DNA of 64,000 nucleotides, from NCBI GenBank assembly GCA_050176585.1, contig JBFXHX010000006.1, forward strand, positions 1-64,000. The letters run 5' to 3'. Under the pieces are notes generated by a model. That model saw only the letters and a list, made by a program, of their open reading frames with translations, did no database searches and had not been told where the DNA came from. This document shows, piece after piece, positions 17,310 to 26,207 of the stretch. Every line of letters starts with the position of its first letter. Position 1 is the first letter of the stretch. The position numbers and the translations under genes were made by a program. The DNA is from CAYYWP01 sp050176585 (GTDB lineage: Bacteria > Desulfobacterota > Binatia > HRBIN30 > CADEER01).

Positions 17310-18125
17310 TCAATTCCCGAAGATCGAGCAGACCAGCTCGTGGATCGCGCGCTGGCTCTCCACGTCGTCGGTCAGCGACTTGCTCACCGACACCTGGCAG
17401 GCGCGGCGCGGCGGCACTCCCTGCTGAATGAGCTGGCCAGCGTATACGAGCAAGCGGGTGCTGACGCCTTCCTCGAGCCCGCTGGTCTTCAGATGGCGGA
17501 CTTTCTCGCCCAGCTTGGCCAGATCCATGGCGAGCGCGAGCGGCGTGCCGCTCTCGTGCGAGATGACCTGTGCCTCTTTGTCGCGCGGCGCGTAGTCGAA
17601 GTCGATCGTGACGAAGCGCTGCCGGGTCGAGTGCTTGAGGTCCTTCAGCACGCTTTGGTACCCGGGGTTGTACGACATCACGAGCAGGAAGTCGGGATGC
17701 GCCTCGATGATCTCGGCGCGCTTATCGATGGGCAGAATGCGCCGATGGTCGGTGAGCGGATGGATGAGCACCGTGGTGTCTTTGCGCGCTTCGACGATCT
17801 CGTCCAAATAACAAACCGCTCCGGACCGCACCGCTTGCGTCAGCGGTCCGTCGACCCACACGGTCTCATCACCCTTGATCAAATAGCGGCCGACCAGGTC
17901 GCTGCCGGTCAAGTCTTCATGACACGCCACGGTGATGAGGTTGCCGTCGCCGGCCTGGCCGCCGCGCAGCTGGTGCGCCATGTGCTCGACGAAGCGCGTC
18001 TTCCCGCACCCCGTCGGCCCCTTCAGCAACACCGGCAGCCGGCAGGCGTAGGCCGACTGGAAAATCGCGACCTCATCGCCCACAGGCAGGTAGTACGGCG
18101 CCTCGCTCATCGCGCGCACACCCAT
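17310..18125 (-). CDS. MoxR-family AAA+ ATPase, CbbQ/NirQ/NorQ type
   Basis: The 271-residue AAA+ protein has Walker A LLKGPTGCGKTRFVEHMA near residue 35, Walker B VCYLDEIVEA near 104, sensor LLVMSYNPGYQ near 150, the arginine-finger region STRQRFVTIDFDY and a C-terminal CbbQ_C-type helical domain (about 215-265). This is the activase subunit of CbbQO/NorQD systems, which inserts or remodels cofactor sites of a client complex. It is 42 bases upstream of the VWA partner on the same strand. Two starts are possible, 18125 or 18110 (MSEAPYYLPVG, the more usual N-terminus). Confidence 0.88.
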   Translation of the reverse strand: MGVRAMSEAPYYLPVGDEVAIFQSAYACRLPVLLKGPTGCGKTRFVEHMAHQLRGGQAGDGNLITVACHEDLTGSDLVGRYLIKGDETVWVDGPLTQAVRSGAVCYLDEIVEARKDTTVLIHPLTDHRRILPIDKRAEIIEAHPDFLLVMSYNPGYQSVLKDLKHSTRQRFVTIDFDYAPRDKEAQVISHESGTPLALAMDLAKLGEKVRHLKTSGLEEGVSTRLLVYAGQLIQQGVPPRRACQVSVSKSLTDDVESQRAIHELVCSIFGN

Positions 18126-18177
18126 CCTGCGCGGCGGACCCCGCCGGGCGCGCCCGGGTGCCGGGCTGACGTCGGAC

Positions 18178-19296
18178 TCATTCGGTGATCACCTCCATGA
18201 CCGCTCCACTGCCCGCATCCACGATCTCGACGCGCAATGCGTCGTCCACGTGATGGCGTGCCTTACTCTCGCTCAACCCGCTGCGAATCCGCCGTACGAA
18301 AGTCTCGCGGACCGGCTGCGGCATGCCCTGCATGGGGAACTCGCGCAAGACGACGCGCAGCGACGTCGCCGACGGCCATTCGATGCGATCGACGCGCGGG
18401 CCGGCGATCGGGTGGGCGCGAAACACGGCCTCTACGTCGGTGCGCAGATCGCCCGAAGCGGGTGCGGCAGCCCCTGGGACCGGCGTGCCGGCAAGATGCG
18501 CGAGCAGCGTTTCGACCCGCGTGCGACTATCCGCATCCGTCGCGATATCGCGGGCCCGGCGCAGCGCCGCCAGCGCCTGCGCGTCATCGCCGGCGGTCCG
18601 ATAGGCGAGCGCCAGATTGAACTGCGCTTCGAAAAAATTGGGATCGGTCTGCAACACCGCGCGGTATCCCTGCACCGCGGCATCCACCTGTCGGCTCGCC
18701 AGCAGCATGGTGGCGAGGTCGGTTTGCACCGCGAGATCATCGGGCTTGACGCTCAGATACCGGCGGTAAAACGACATGGCCTGCTGCGGCTGATCGCGGT
18801 CGTAGGCGATGTTTCCGAGCACCCGCAGCGCGTCCAGATCCTTCGGATCGCGCGCGAGCAGATGCTGGTATGTCGCCTCTGCGTCGGCGAGATACGTGCG
18901 ATCGATCTGCCCGGCCCGGTACTGGATGAAGCCGAGCTGCCGCCACGCCGCGAGATCCTCCGGATTGGCCTTGGCTTTGGCCACCAGCTTGGCAATCGCT
19001 TCGCGCACGTCCCGCGGGACCTCGAGCGGGGGATGGTCGGCGGGCATGCCCGGTGCGTTCGCCTGAGTGCGCGGCGGCGGCACGTTCGGCGGCGCCGCCG
19101 AACGCGCCGCGAGGCCGATCGTCAACGCGCCGAGTATCAGCACCGCGCCCACGACGAGCGCGGGCGCGTAGCGGCCGAGGAGCTCGGAGCCTCCCCCCCC
19201 GCGGCCCGCCGCCGTGGCGCGCCGGCCGCAAGCGGTGCAGAAGCGGGCGCCCGGCAGCAGCGACGCGCCGCACTGCGCGCAAAACCGGCTCGACAT
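18178..19296 (-). CDS. Zinc-ribbon membrane protein with TPR repeats
   Basis: From ATG 19296 the 372-residue product begins with a zinc ribbon (two CxxC pairs, CAQCGASLLPGARFCTACG), followed by a transmembrane segment (about 45-67), a Pro-rich linker and at least four TPR-like helical pairs (about 105-265; YRAGQIDRTYLADAEATYQHLL and similar), then a C-terminal alpha/beta region of unknown fold. I chose this start because the ribbon begins there; an upstream in-frame extension would overlap the divergent lipoprotein promoter region. Such proteins usually act as membrane-anchored assembly factors, but no partner is known. It is 52 bases from the CbbQ-like gene on the same strand and could be read with it. 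Confidence 0.75.
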   Translation of the reverse strand: MSSRFCAQCGASLLPGARFCTACGRRATAAGRGGGGSELLGRYAPALVVGAVLILGALTIGLAARSAAPPNVPPPRTQANAPGMPADHPPLEVPRDVREAIAKLVAKAKANPEDLAAWRQLGFIQYRAGQIDRTYLADAEATYQHLLARDPKDLDALRVLGNIAYDRDQPQQAMSFYRRYLSVKPDDLAVQTDLATMLLASRQVDAAVQGYRAVLQTDPNFFEAQFNLALAYRTAGDDAQALAALRRARDIATDADSRTRVETLLAHLAGTPVPGAAAPASGDLRTDVEAVFRAHPIAGPRVDRIEWPSATSLRVVLREFPMQGMPQPVRETFVRRIRSGLSESKARHHVDDALRVEIVDAGSGAVMEVITE

Positions 19297-19408
19297 GGTG
19301 AAACATTGCACGTGTAACAGTTGGACAGCGGACTTCCAACCGCGGCGGTTTGCCGCTCGTGGCGATCCGTGTAGAGTCGGGTGTTGAGTTGAAGGAGTTC
19401 CGCGATTG

Positions 19409-19969
19409 ATGATGCGCCGCCGTATCCCTCTGGCCCTCGTGGCCCTGCTCCTTTTACCGTTCGGCTCGTGCACCTGTCGGGGCCATGCGCCCGAGGTGCC
19501 GCCGACCCCCGCGTCGCGGAAAGCGGGCTGGTCCATCAAGCCGACCCCGCGCGCCGCGCCGGACCGAGCGGAAGGCGAGACCGCACACCGAGAAGCGGAG
19601 GCGCGCGAAGCGCCGACCGCGATCGGCACCCCGAATCAATCGGAGATTCCGGTGGATTTTCCGGAGGACATTCCCGTGCCCGAAGGCTCCGAAGTGACCG
19701 CGGTGCAGCAGCTCGCGAACGGCGCCCACAACGTCATCTTCGCGACCGAGGACGAGACGCCAAAATTGTTCGATCTCTACAAGGGAAATATGAGTGGTAA
19801 GGAGTGGGACGTCACACAAGAATACCAGGGCAAGGAACAATCGTTTCTGTCCTTCAGGAAAGGTGACACCATCACCAACGTCAGCATCACGAAAGATCCC
19901 AAGACCGGCAAGAAAGTGGTCGCCGTCATGTACTACGAAGAGGAGCCACTGCCGTTTCCCGAGTTCTGA
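19409..19969 (+). CDS. Putative lipoprotein of unknown function
   Basis: The 186-residue protein starts with a basic stretch and a hydrophobic core ending in a lipobox-like FGSC near residue 21, then a charged, Pro-rich spacer and a globular C-terminal domain of about 100 residues (about 80-186) containing DFPEDIPVPEGSEV and a Lys-rich beta segment. The segment around EDIPVPEG is seen in hypothetical secreted proteins of environmental deltaproteobacteria. GGAG lies 11 bases ahead of ATG 19409; a second ATG follows at 19412. It is divergent from the TPR gene and ends 26 bases before the first metalloprotease, so it may share a transcript with it. I do not recognise the function. Confidence 0.7.
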   Translation: MMRRRIPLALVALLLLPFGSCTCRGHAPEVPPTPASRKAGWSIKPTPRAAPDRAEGETAHREAEAREAPTAIGTPNQSEIPVDFPEDIPVPEGSEVTAVQQLANGAHNVIFATEDETPKLFDLYKGNMSGKEWDVTQEYQGKEQSFLSFRKGDTITNVSITKDPKTGKKVVAVMYYEEEPLPFPEF

Positions 19970-19995
19970 GAGCGCCGCATGAGCGCCGACGGCGG

Positions 19996-21657
19996 GTGGC
20001 GACGATCCATGCCGCACTCCTGCTGATCGCCCTCGTGCTCGGCAACGGCGCTTCCGCGACCACCGTCGTGCCGATGCGCACGCGTGAGCTGGTCGAAACC
20101 TCGGTGGGTGCGGTGCGCGCGCGCGTGGAGCGCATCGCCTCCGCGGCACATCCCGGTGCGGGCGCGATCAGCACCTACATCACCCTCGAGGTCGAAGAGG
20201 TCCTCTTCGGCGCGCTCGAGCTCGGGCCGCTCATTCTGCGCGAGATCGGCGGCCGCATCGGCGGGCGGCAGGAGTGGGTGTTCGGCAATCCCGAGTACCG
20301 CGTCGGAGAACGAGTGATCGTCTTCGTGAGTGCGAACGCCGACGGCACGTTGCGCACGAACGGGCTCGCGATGGGAAAGTTCGCGCTAGTCGATGGTTTC
20401 GGCGGTGCGAGCGCGGTGCGCGAGCTCGGTCGGGGCACGCTCGCGCTGGATGCGGAGGGCGCGCCGGCACCGGGCAAGGAGCGGATCGCGCTCTCCCGGC
20501 TGCGCGAACGCATCCGCCGGGCCCAGCGGAGCGGCGCGCCGGCGCCAGCGGGCATGCGCGCGCGTCCGACCCTGGCCGGCTTGCGCCTGGAACCGCGAGC
20601 GTCATTCATCCTGCTGAATCCGTTCTCCCGCTGGTTCGAACCCGATGCGCAGCAGCCGATCGGGTTCTTCATCGACGCGCTCGGCGATACGAGGCTCGGC
20701 GCGACGGCTTCGCACCAAGCAGTCGCGGATGCGCTCGCCGCGTGGAGCGCGGTTCCCGATTCGCCTCTGGCGCTGCAGCACGCGGGCGACGCCACACCGG
20801 CGCCATTCGCCGGATGCCCGGACGACAACCGGATCGTGTTCAATGATCCGTTCGGCGAGCTCACCGAACCGCGCAACTGCCGCGGCGTGTTGGCCGTCGG
20901 TGGCTTCTGCAATTCCGGCGAAACGCAGCTCGTCCACGGCACCTCGTACAAGCGGATCATCACCGGTAAGGTGACGCTGAACGACGGATGGGGCGATTGC
21001 CCGATCTGGACGCCGTGCAATCTCGCGGAAATCCTCACTCACGAGCTCGGCCACACGCTCGGGCTCGGCCACTCGGCCGATCCCATGGCCACGATGGCGG
21101 CGATGGCGCACTTCGACGGGCGCTGCGCGGCCCTAGCCACCGACGATATCGCTGCAATACAGTTCGTGTACCCCGTTCCCCCCACCCCTTCGGCGACGCC
21201 CACAGCGACGTTGACACCTCCCAACACGTCGACTCCTACGCAGACCGGCACCGTTACCCGCACCCCCAGCCGGACCGCCACTCCTAGCCGCACATTGACG
21301 CCGAGCCGTACAGGGACGCCGACGCGGTCGTTGACCCCCACGCGTACGCGCGCGCACACTCGCACGCCCACACCAGTCCTGACGCCGACCGCCTCCATCA
21401 CGGCGACTCCCTCGCGCACCGCACCGCCGTCCCGCACGCACACTCCGTCGCGCACGCACACTCCGTCGCGCACGCAGACTCCCTCGCGCACGTCCACACC
21501 GTCACCGATCGCCAGTGCCACTTGCACCCCGACGGATACGCAGCCGCCCACGTTCACGCCGACTGCGACGCCGCGACCGCCGAGCTGGATGGACGCCTTG
21601 CGGGAAGCGCTGCGACGCACCTTGGAAGAGCGCGCCACGCGGATTGCACAACCCTGA
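19996..21657 (+). CDS. Secreted zinc metalloprotease with Thr/Pro-rich tail
   Basis: The 553-residue protein has a signal peptide (about 1-21), an N-terminal beta-rich domain (about 25-180) also found in the next gene, and a metzincin/matrixin-like domain with HELGHTLGLGHS (about 350-361) and a downstream Met-containing turn, DPMATMAAMAHFDGRC. A long tail of SRTxTPSRTxTP repeats (about 395-530) and a short amphipathic C-terminus follow. It probably hydrolyses extracellular protein; zinc is bound by three His and catalysis uses the Glu of HExxH. The tail could be a glycosylated spacer. The start is GTG with no strong ribosome site. It is the first of a tandem pair, evidently an old duplication. 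Confidence 0.82.
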   Translation: MATIHAALLLIALVLGNGASATTVVPMRTRELVETSVGAVRARVERIASAAHPGAGAISTYITLEVEEVLFGALELGPLILREIGGRIGGRQEWVFGNPEYRVGERVIVFVSANADGTLRTNGLAMGKFALVDGFGGASAVRELGRGTLALDAEGAPAPGKERIALSRLRERIRRAQRSGAPAPAGMRARPTLAGLRLEPRASFILLNPFSRWFEPDAQQPIGFFIDALGDTRLGATASHQAVADALAAWSAVPDSPLALQHAGDATPAPFAGCPDDNRIVFNDPFGELTEPRNCRGVLAVGGFCNSGETQLVHGTSYKRIITGKVTLNDGWGDCPIWTPCNLAEILTHELGHTLGLGHSADPMATMAAMAHFDGRCAALATDDIAAIQFVYPVPPTPSATPTATLTPPNTSTPTQTGTVTRTPSRTATPSRTLTPSRTGTPTRSLTPTRTRAHTRTPTPVLTPTASITATPSRTAPPSRTHTPSRTHTPSRTQTPSRTSTPSPIASATCTPTDTQPPTFTPTATPRPPSWMDALREALRRTLEERATRIAQP

Positions 21658-21815
21658 GCTGCGGATCACGGGGAGAGCAGAGGCACAGGCGGTATGGGTC
21701 GGCGCAATGGCACCGCGGCCCGTCGGAGAGTTGCAGTTGTGACGCAGCCAGCACCGGCACCGCGCGATGCGCGGCTCGGCGGAATGGCATGCGACTCGCT
21801 CGGAAGTACAGCAGC

Positions 21816-24119
21816 ATGAGAACGCATTTCGCTGCCGTCGCGCTCGTGGTGGCCGCGTTAACCCTGTTCGTGCCCGGCGCGCCGCGCGCCGGGCGCGCGA
21901 CCACGTTTGCGATGATGGACGAAACCCAGCTCGCGCGGGTTTCCGTTGGCGCGGTCCGCGGCACGGTGACGGCGATCGAATCCGCCGTCGACCCCGCAAC
22001 CGGCACCATTCGCACGTACGTGCACCTGGACCCGGTAGAGATCCTGTTCGGCGAGCTGCCGGATGGCGAGCTCGTGCTGCGGGAAGCCGGCGGCCGCGTC
22101 GGCAAGACGACCGAGTGGGTCTTTGGCAATCCCCAGTATCGGGTCGGCGAAACCGTGCTCGCGTTCCTCTCGGCCGATGCGGACGGCGCGCTGCGCACGA
22201 CGGCGATGGCGATGGGCAAATTCTCCGTCAGTGCCCGGGCGGACGGGACCGCGCGCGCGGTGCGCTCTCTCGGCGAGGGCGCGGCCGTGTGGGATGCGCA
22301 CCGCGGAGAGCTCGTCGATGCACCCGCAGCGGAGGAATACGATCTCGAAGCGCTGCGCGAGTCACTCCGCGCCGCGGCCACGAGCTGGGCGGACAAGCCA
22401 GCGCGGCAGCGGCCGGCGCGGCGCGCGCCGGCGGAGATGCGGCAGCTCGTGGACCGCGAAGCGAGCGCCGCGTTCACGTATCTCAGCTCTCCTTCGCGCT
22501 GGTTCGAGCCAGATCAGGGACAACCGGTCGCATTTCGGATCGACGCGAGCGGCGATGACGATCTCGGCGCGACCGAGTCGCGCGGCGCCGCCCAGGACGC
22601 TCTGGCCGCATGGAGCGACGTCCCGAGCTCGGCGCTGACCCTGGTCGACGGCGGAGACTTGAGCGCCCCGGTCGCGTTCCAGGGGTGCACCGGCGTTAAC
22701 CGCATCGTCTTCAACGACCCGTTCGACGAGATCGGCGATCCCGTCGACTGCGCGGGGGTGATCGCGATCGGTGGCTTCTGCACCTCCTCCGAGCGCCGGG
22801 TCGTCAACGGCACCAGCTTTCAGCGCATCACGCTCGGCAAGGTGACGTTCAACAACGGCTGGTCGAGATGTTGGTGGCCGTGGAACCGGTGCAACGTCTC
22901 GGAGACCGCCACGCACGAGCTGGGCCACGCCATCGGGTTCGGCCACTCGACCGATACGACGGCGACGATGTACGGCTCCGCCCATTTCGACGGCCGCTGC
23001 GCCGGCCTGCGGGCGGATGACATCGACGCCGTCTCCTTCGTCTATCCAGTGCCGACATCCACGCCCTCCCCGTCTCTGGCCCCGGCCACCCCGACACCGA
23101 CGCGCACGCGAACCGGCACCCGCACCTCGACTGCGCGGACGGCGACGCCGACGGCGACCGCCACGGCCGCTGCACCGACGCCCGCTGCGCACCGGGTTGC
23201 CGGTCGCGTCCTGTACTACACCGGCGATCGCGCGATTCCGGGCGTCGCCCTGCGGCTCGCGGGGGCGTCATCGCTCTACGCGGTCACATCGGCGGCGGGC
23301 GAGTTTAGTTTCGCGTCCGTACCGACCGGCGGGTGGAACCTGGTGCCCGAAAAACACGGCGACGTCGGAACGGGCATTTCCCCGCTGGATGCAGCGTACG
23401 TATTGCAACACGTCGCACAGCTGCGCGCGCTCGACGTACATGAACGGCTCGCCTGTGATGTCACCGGCGATGGCAGTGTGAGCTCGTTCGATGCCGTCCA
23501 ACTTCTGCAGTTCAGCGTCGGCGCGGTGCCGAGCTTGCCGGTGGCAACCCGCTGCGGCACGGAGTGGCTCTTCCTTCCGCAGCCGAGCACAGGACGGGGC
23601 ATCTCACCTGTGGTGAGCAGCACGTCGTGCAGCAATGGGCGCATCGCGTTCGAGCCGCTGGACGGCGACGCGGAGCCGGAGGCGTTTCGCGCCGTGCTGT
23701 TCGGCGACTGCACGGGCAACTGGCAGGCGCCGGGCGCGTCGGCGCTGGCCGCGGGGCCGCCCCCGCGCGTCCGGCTCGGCAAGCCGTTGGTGCGCGCGGG
23801 CCGCGTGCGCGTACCGGTGCATGTCCGCGATCCACATGTCTTCAGGGCTCTCGAGCTGCACCTGCGCTACGACCCCGATCGCTTCACCCCGGTCGACGCG
23901 CGCCTGCGCGCGCCGGGCGCTACCGCGATGCGGCGCTGGAATGCGGACATCCCCGGCCGATTGCGGGTCGCGGTGGCGAGCGGTCCGCCGATCAAGACGC
24001 GGCGCGGGCCACTGCTGATCGTGGAGTTCGCGGCCCTCGGTCGGGCGGGAAACCCCGACGTGCGCATCGAGGCGGCGGCCATCGATGACCGGCCCGCGGT
24101 GCTGACCACTGCGCGCTGA
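21816..24119 (+). CDS. Secreted zinc metalloprotease with dockerin-like and cohesin-like modules
   Basis: From ATG 21816 the 767-residue protein has a signal peptide (about 1-27), the same N-terminal domain as the preceding gene (for example RVGETVLAFLSADADG against RVGERVIVFVSANADG), and a metzincin domain with HELGHAIGFGHS near residue 366. A Thr/Pro linker (about 410-455) leads to a carboxypeptidase-regulatory-like beta-sandwich (about 460-515), a dockerin-like pair of EF-hands (about 515-585, with CDVTGDGSVSSFDAVQLL) and a C-terminal cohesin-like beta-sandwich (about 640-765, VRVPVHVRDPHVFRALEL). Finding dockerin-like and cohesin-like parts in one chain suggests self-association or surface assembly. 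An alternative start lies 27 bases upstream at 21789. Confidence 0.82.
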   Translation: MRTHFAAVALVVAALTLFVPGAPRAGRATTFAMMDETQLARVSVGAVRGTVTAIESAVDPATGTIRTYVHLDPVEILFGELPDGELVLREAGGRVGKTTEWVFGNPQYRVGETVLAFLSADADGALRTTAMAMGKFSVSARADGTARAVRSLGEGAAVWDAHRGELVDAPAAEEYDLEALRESLRAAATSWADKPARQRPARRAPAEMRQLVDREASAAFTYLSSPSRWFEPDQGQPVAFRIDASGDDDLGATESRGAAQDALAAWSDVPSSALTLVDGGDLSAPVAFQGCTGVNRIVFNDPFDEIGDPVDCAGVIAIGGFCTSSERRVVNGTSFQRITLGKVTFNNGWSRCWWPWNRCNVSETATHELGHAIGFGHSTDTTATMYGSAHFDGRCAGLRADDIDAVSFVYPVPTSTPSPSLAPATPTPTRTRTGTRTSTARTATPTATATAAAPTPAAHRVAGRVLYYTGDRAIPGVALRLAGASSLYAVTSAAGEFSFASVPTGGWNLVPEKHGDVGTGISPLDAAYVLQHVAQLRALDVHERLACDVTGDGSVSSFDAVQLLQFSVGAVPSLPVATRCGTEWLFLPQPSTGRGISPVVSSTSCSNGRIAFEPLDGDAEPEAFRAVLFGDCTGNWQAPGASALAAGPPPRVRLGKPLVRAGRVRVPVHVRDPHVFRALELHLRYDPDRFTPVDARLRAPGATAMRRWNADIPGRLRVAVASGPPIKTRRGPLLIVEFAALGRAGNPDVRIEAAAIDDRPAVLTTAR

Positions 24120-24149
24120 GTTCGCTCGCGCCGGTCGGTGCGCTGGCGG

Positions 24150-24545
24150 TCAGCGGACGGTGACTATCACGCGCCGCTGGCGTGGCCCGTCGAGCTCGAC
24201 GAGCATGATCGCCTGCCAGGTGCCGAGCGCCAGCCGGCCGTCGCGCACGGGCACCGTCTCACTGGGCCCGAGCATCGCGGCCTTGATGTGTGCCGCGCCG
24301 TTGCCGTCGACGCGATCGTGGCGCCATTGGCCGGCCGGAACGAGGCGTTCGAGCGCGTCGAGGAGATCGTCGCACAAGTTCGGATCGTCGTTCTCGTTGA
24401 TCACCACCGCCGCGGTGGCGTGCGGCACGTAGACCGTACAGAGCTCCGCACCGTCATCGGCTTCGGCAACCACGCGGGCGACCTCCCCCGTCAGATCGAT
24501 CACTTCGAGCCGCTGGCGCGTACGGACGTTCAGCTCGCGGTGCAT
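24150..24545 (-). CDS. YjbQ/UPF0047 family protein
   Basis: The 131-residue protein matches the YjbQ family throughout: GELCTVYVPHATAAVVINEND-like core with the conserved His and Asn-Glu, the HDRVDGNGAAHIKAAMLG metal-site segment and LGTWQAIMLVELDGPRQRRV near the end. Members bind a metal through His residues and have been linked to weak thiamine-phosphate synthase activity; the physiological role is unsettled. I place the start at ATG 24545 (MHRELNVRTRQ), 16 bases after the SDR stop with GGGGA upstream; a longer form would overlap that gene. A genuine thiE is also present at 59826. Confidence 0.92.
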   Translation of the reverse strand: MHRELNVRTRQRLEVIDLTGEVARVVAEADDGAELCTVYVPHATAAVVINENDDPNLCDDLLDALERLVPAGQWRHDRVDGNGAAHIKAAMLGPSETVPVRDGRLALGTWQAIMLVELDGPRQRRVIVTVR

Positions 24546-24561
24546 GGCGCCGATCCCCGGC

Positions 24562-25311
24562 TCACATCCACTGGCCGCCATCGACGCGCAGCACCTTGCC
24601 GGTCACGAAGCTTGCGTCGTCGCTCGCCAAATACACGGCCGCCCGGCCGATGTCCTCCGGCCGCCCGGCGCGGCCGAGCGGAATCGCGTCGATCAATGCC
24701 TCGCCGTAGTACTGGATCACGCGCTGACCCATGTCGGTCTCGACCAGGCCCGGAGCGATGCAGTTCACCCGCACGCCCGCCGGTGCGCATTCCTTGGCGA
24801 GGCATTTCATCAGTGCGTTCACGCCCGCTTTGGCCACATAGTAGGGTGCGCCAAACGGCTGGCAGAGGTCGGCACCGATCGACGATACGAGGATGATAGC
24901 GCCGCGGCGCTGCGCAACCAAGTGCCTCGCCGCCGCCTTGCAGGTGTAGAACGCGCCGTGGAGATCCACCGAGAGCACGCGGTGCCAGTGCTCCACATCC
25001 ATCTCGCGGACGGATTGCGGACGCGAAGCCACGCCCGAGTTCGGCACCACGATGTCCAGCCCGCCTAGGCCCTCGACGGTTGCGCCGACCATGCGCTCGA
25101 CGGCGGGCCACTCGCTGACGTCGCCGGCCAGCGCCAATGCGTGCCGCCCGAGCCGTTCGATCTCGTCCACCGCGGCACGCGCCGCGGCCTCGTCACGCCG
25201 GTAGTTGATCGCGACGTCGGCTCCCTCGCGCGCGAGCTCGATGGCAATGCCGCGGCCGATGCCGCGCGAGCCACCGGTCACTAGGGCTTTGCGCCCCGCC
25301 AACTTGCCCAT
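24562..25311 (-). CDS. Short-chain dehydrogenase/reductase (FabG-like)
   Basis: The 249-residue Rossmann enzyme shows the cofactor loop VTGGSRGIGRGIA (about residues 10-22), NSGVASRP in place of the NNAG motif, the catalytic Ser in LVSSIGAD, and YYVAKAGVNAL (YxxxK near residue 157), then the NCIAPGLVETDM segment. It probably reduces or oxidises a carbonyl/hydroxyl with NADPH or NADH. The residue after the second strand (INYRRDEAAA) favours NADPH. Substrate cannot be inferred. ATG 25311 (MGKLAGRKALVTGG) is the natural start. Genes on both sides lie on the same strand with short gaps. There is no ACP or other fatty-acid gene nearby, so FabG proper is unlikely. Confidence 0.88.
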   Translation of the reverse strand: MGKLAGRKALVTGGSRGIGRGIAIELAREGADVAINYRRDEAAARAAVDEIERLGRHALALAGDVSEWPAVERMVGATVEGLGGLDIVVPNSGVASRPQSVREMDVEHWHRVLSVDLHGAFYTCKAAARHLVAQRRGAIILVSSIGADLCQPFGAPYYVAKAGVNALMKCLAKECAPAGVRVNCIAPGLVETDMGQRVIQYYGEALIDAIPLGRAGRPEDIGRAAVYLASDDASFVTGKVLRVDGGQWM

Positions 25312-25361
25312 GGGCGCGGACCCTATGCGAAGCGGTATTGAGCGACAAGCCGCGCCGCGCT

Positions 25362-26135
25362 TCATAGCGCGGGCAGATCCTCGATGCGGCCCATGCCGCG
25401 GCTCGCCGCATGCCGCTGCATGCGCCGGATGATGCGGTTCGCGTCGGCGAGAAGGGCGCGCCGCAAGACGGGCTTGGTGGTGCGTGCGTACCAATCGCGG
25501 AGGGCCTGCAGGTCGCGCCCGAGTTGCGCGAGTTGCGCGCCTTCACGCCGAGTAGCCGCGGGACGCATCTCGCCGAGCGTCCGCCAGCGCTCGAGCTGGG
25601 CGTCGATTGCATTCAGCGTGAGATCGAGCGTGTCGCCCGCCGCGGCCGGCGGTCGCGCCGGGCGCGCCGTTGCGGCAGGGGCGGATCGGCTGCGCCGCGG
25701 GGCTGGCGGCGCGGGTTTGAAGCCGTACTTGCGCAGCACGCCGACGACCACGCCCCGGATACACAGCCGATCGGCTCCGACGATCAGCGGCAGCATTTCC
25801 GGATTCGCGGGTTGTAATCGCACCTGTCCGCCGGCGGCGCGGAACAGCTTCTTGACCGTCACGCGGCCGTCGATGTCGGCCACGACGGTGCGCCCGTCGT
25901 CGGCAGCCGCCGCCGGCTCGACGATGAGGTAGTCGCCGTCGCGGACACCCGCGTCGATCATCGACTGCCCGCGCACGCGCAGCGCGAAGACCTTCCGGCC
26001 GCGCCATAGTGACTCCGGCACGTCGAGGGTGTCCTCGACGGTGAACATCTCGAGCGGCTCACCGGCGGCGACTTCGCCGAGGAGAGGAATGCTGACTACC
26101 GACTCGAGCTCCCACGTCTCCGCTTTCGCCTGCAT
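25362..26135 (-). CDS. LexA/UmuD-like S24 peptidase without DNA-binding domain
   Basis: The 257-residue protein starts at ATG 26135, preceded by AGGAGG at a 5-base distance, almost directly at the S24 fold. It keeps the self-cleavage site (LGEVAAGEP, Ala-Gly near residues 20-21), the nucleophile in RGQSMIDAGVRDGD (near 60) and the general-base Lys in VTVKKLF (near 96). There is no N-terminal winged helix as in LexA. A Pro/Ala linker (about 145-170) leads to a C-terminal helical region of about 85 residues rich in Arg and Leu that I do not recognise. It could be a UmuD-like SOS factor or a self-cleaving regulator. No umuC lies in this window. Confidence 0.8.
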   Translation of the reverse strand: MQAKAETWELESVVSIPLLGEVAAGEPLEMFTVEDTLDVPESLWRGRKVFALRVRGQSMIDAGVRDGDYLIVEPAAAADDGRTVVADIDGRVTVKKLFRAAGGQVRLQPANPEMLPLIVGADRLCIRGVVVGVLRKYGFKPAPPAPRRSRSAPAATARPARPPAAAGDTLDLTLNAIDAQLERWRTLGEMRPAATRREGAQLAQLGRDLQALRDWYARTTKPVLRRALLADANRIIRRMQRHAASRGMGRIEDLPAL

Positions 26136-26207
26136 GTCGGCCTCCTGTAGGCCGTCCAGGGTAGGCGAAGAAATGGCGAACATCAACCGCTCGACGCGGT
26201 AGGGGTC

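Noticed and set aside
15765..18188. 807-codon plus-strand frame opposite the VWA and MoxR genes
   Set aside because: Antisense to two recognised proteins, with no motif of its own.
21200..21560. Repeat array after the first metalloprotease domain
   Set aside because: Coding Thr/Pro/Ser repeats in frame with the protease, not an intergenic array.
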